64,000 nt of DNA, from contig NZ_NETJ01000004.1 in the NCBI RefSeq assembly GCF_002128405.1, forward strand, positions 372,001-436,000, given 5' to 3'. The notes beneath the pieces are model-generated. The model saw only the letters and a list, made by a program, of their open reading frames with translations, did no database searches and was not told the origin of the DNA. The position numbers and the translations under genes are program-made. Positions 63,026 to 64,000 of the stretch are shown here, one piece after another (within the stretch, counting starts at the first letter, position 1; every line of letters begins with the position of its first letter). The stretch comes from Gottfriedia solisilvae. Lineage in GTDB: Bacteria; Bacillota; Bacilli; Bacillales; Bacillaceae_G.

Positions 63026-63283
63026 TTGAAGATATTTTTCATTTTTTTATGTTTATTCGTATTAACAATGGGTTTACTGGCAGGTATTGATTTAATTCAG
63101 GGCACAAGTTTTTCTGAAATGTGGAGCTATATCCTAATTAGTAAAACGGAGTTGGTTGGTGAGGATTATGTGGTGATCTTTTTATTTACTGTTCCGTTTG
63201 CAGTCGCAAATGCATTACTTAAATATTTGAATAAGAAAAAAATGAAAAACCGAGCAAAAAACCCACAAAATTCAACAAGTTAA
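63026..63283 (+). CDS. Small membrane protein, 85 aa
   Basis: A TTG start follows AAGGAGTTGATAAA. Two hydrophobic segments (about 1-22 and 45-66) flank a polar loop; the C-terminus is basic (K-K-K-M-K-N-R). It could be a two-helix membrane protein of unknown function. No family recognised. It ends at a bidirectional terminator facing the germination permease. Confidence 0.75.
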   Translation: MKIFFIFLCLFVLTMGLLAGIDLIQGTSFSEMWSYILISKTELVGEDYVVIFLFTVPFAVANALLKYLNKKKMKNRAKNPQNSTS

Positions 63284-63292
63284 AAAATCATC

Positions 63293-63327
63293 AAAAAACA
63301 GCTTAGTTATTTTCTAAGCTGTTTTTT
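63293..63327. terminator. Bidirectional terminator overlapping the germination permease stop codon
   Basis: Stem AAAAAACAGCTTAG / CTAAGCTGTTTTTT. The stop codon of the minus-strand gene (63305-63303) lies within the stem. Confidence 0.85.
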
Positions 63328-64000
63328 TCTTTACCTTTTTTCTGTATGATTGCAATCACTAGCAAAGCAATTGGAATAATAATTTGAAGTGGGACATGTA
63401 AATAGTATGGAACAACATCTAATCCTTCTTTATAATGTTCTAAGTAATTAGGAGCCATCCAAACCGAACTGACAACGATGATAACTGCAATTGGGTAGGT
63501 TAATACATCTCTTTTCTTCACCCTGAATAAATCAGATGCACCGATCACTGCACAAAAAAAGAAGACCGCAACTTTTATAAATCCACCTAAAACCATGACG
63601 ATTACAATTAATGAATCAAGTCTTTGAATGAAATTAGCAATGTTTATATAACTAACGGCTGTTAAAATAGGATAAGTTGTCCTACCTAATACATCCACTC
63701 CTAAAATCATTATGTTAATAAGTGTCAAGGTTGTCAGTAAAAATCCTGCAAATATCATCGCAGCCATACCAACCTTTATTGCGAGCTCAGGTTTTCTTAA
63801 ATGTGGCATCAGCATAGTTAACGTAATAATTTCACCAAAAGGAAATGTTACGGTTAATGGGAAAGCAGCTTGTAAAACTGGTTTCCATCCATCTTCTAAA
63901 ACTGGTCTTAAATTATTGATGTGAAATAACTTTCCAACAAGCTCAAATCCTACTACTACTAAGATAATTAACATGATTATATAAAACGAAAATTCATTCA
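63303..64000 (-). CDS. GerAB-family spore germination permease, C-terminal part
   Basis: The frame remains open to the window edge, so the N-terminus is missing; 232 codons are visible. It has about six membrane helices: P-L-T-V-T-F-P-F-G-E-I-I is typical of the APC-type endospore germination permeases (GerAB/GerKB), as is F-I-Q-R-L-D-S-L-I-V-I-V-M-V-L-G-G-F. These B subunits bind the germinant in the inner spore membrane. It shows the organism forms spores. The stop codon sits in the terminator stem. Confidence 0.88.
   Translation of the reverse strand, partial: NEFSFYIIMLIILVVVGFELVGKLFHINNLRPVLEDGWKPVLQAAFPLTVTFPFGEIITLTMLMPHLRKPELAIKVGMAAMIFAGFLLTTLTLINIMILGVDVLGRTTYPILTAVSYINIANFIQRLDSLIVIVMVLGGFIKVAVFFFCAVIGASDLFRVKKRDVLTYPIAVIIVVSSVWMAPNYLEHYKEGLDVVPYYLHVPLQIIIPIALLVIAIIQKKGKEKNSLENN

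Overview
The window comes from a low-GC, endospore-forming, motile member of the Bacillaceae. The supporting evidence is a SinI/SinR pair, a B. subtilis-type eps gene set (epsA, B, C, L, M, N), the flhO-flhP-fabZ gene order, a GerAB-type germination permease and AT-rich intergenic DNA with good GGAGG-type ribosome binding sites. I cannot name the species. No tRNA, rRNA, CRISPR array or intact transposon was seen.

Layout. (1) 1-2455, minus strand: three secreted coiled-coil proteins sharing a short motif after the signal peptide, plus a type I signal peptidase, behind SinR-type operators. (2) 2844-5979, plus strand: sinI, then a secreted Ig plus beta-helix (pectate-lyase-fold) protein, then sinR. 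(3) 6019-10242, minus strand: an LCP ligase with its own operator, and a three-gene operon (CMP-sugar synthetase, DRE-TIM aldolase fused to a second domain, HAD phosphatase) that looks like a pathway to a CMP-activated ulosonic acid. (4) 10368-35321, minus strand: a 25-kb exopolysaccharide operon. In order of transcription it has a chain-length regulator and kinase, an EAR-type RNA in the epsB-epsC gap, the epsC dehydratase, galU, a GT4, a Wzy-like polymerase, six GT2 and a further GT4 glycosyltransferases, a CDP-6-deoxyhexose pathway, galE, epsL-M-N, a SinR paralogue, an ABC exporter, a deacetylase with leucine-rich repeats and a DUF115/Maf-type putative transferase. (5) 35536-39072: an acyltransferase with its own SinR-type box, then a SipW-type signal peptidase, a TasA/camelysin-like protein and a CpsB/YwqE-type phosphatase. 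(6) 39228-52859: secreted proteins (a 2082-residue multidomain protein, an Ig-like protein, a lipase-like lipoprotein, an M14 carboxypeptidase, an NlpC/P60 hydrolase), a HupE/UreJ-like membrane protein, a CarD-type regulator and a cold-shock protein. (7) 53186-64000: SWIM and SNF2 helicase genes, two GC-rich intergenic repeats, fabZ, flhP, flhO, an MFS transporter, a small membrane protein and a partial germination permease.

How it fits together. About ten copies of a 16-bp element (GTTC, 8 bp, GAAC) lie in front of the coiled-coil operon, the LCP gene, the ulosonate operon, the eps operon and the acyltransferase. Each contains the known SinR recognition heptamer or a close variant. In the best case the element fills the spacer of the eps promoter. 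I infer one biofilm regulon whose repressor (sinR), antagonist (sinI) and a second SinR-like protein inside the eps operon are all encoded here. The least described parts are the SinR-box-controlled signal peptidase/coiled-coil operon and the CMP-ulosonate branch with its candidate transferase.
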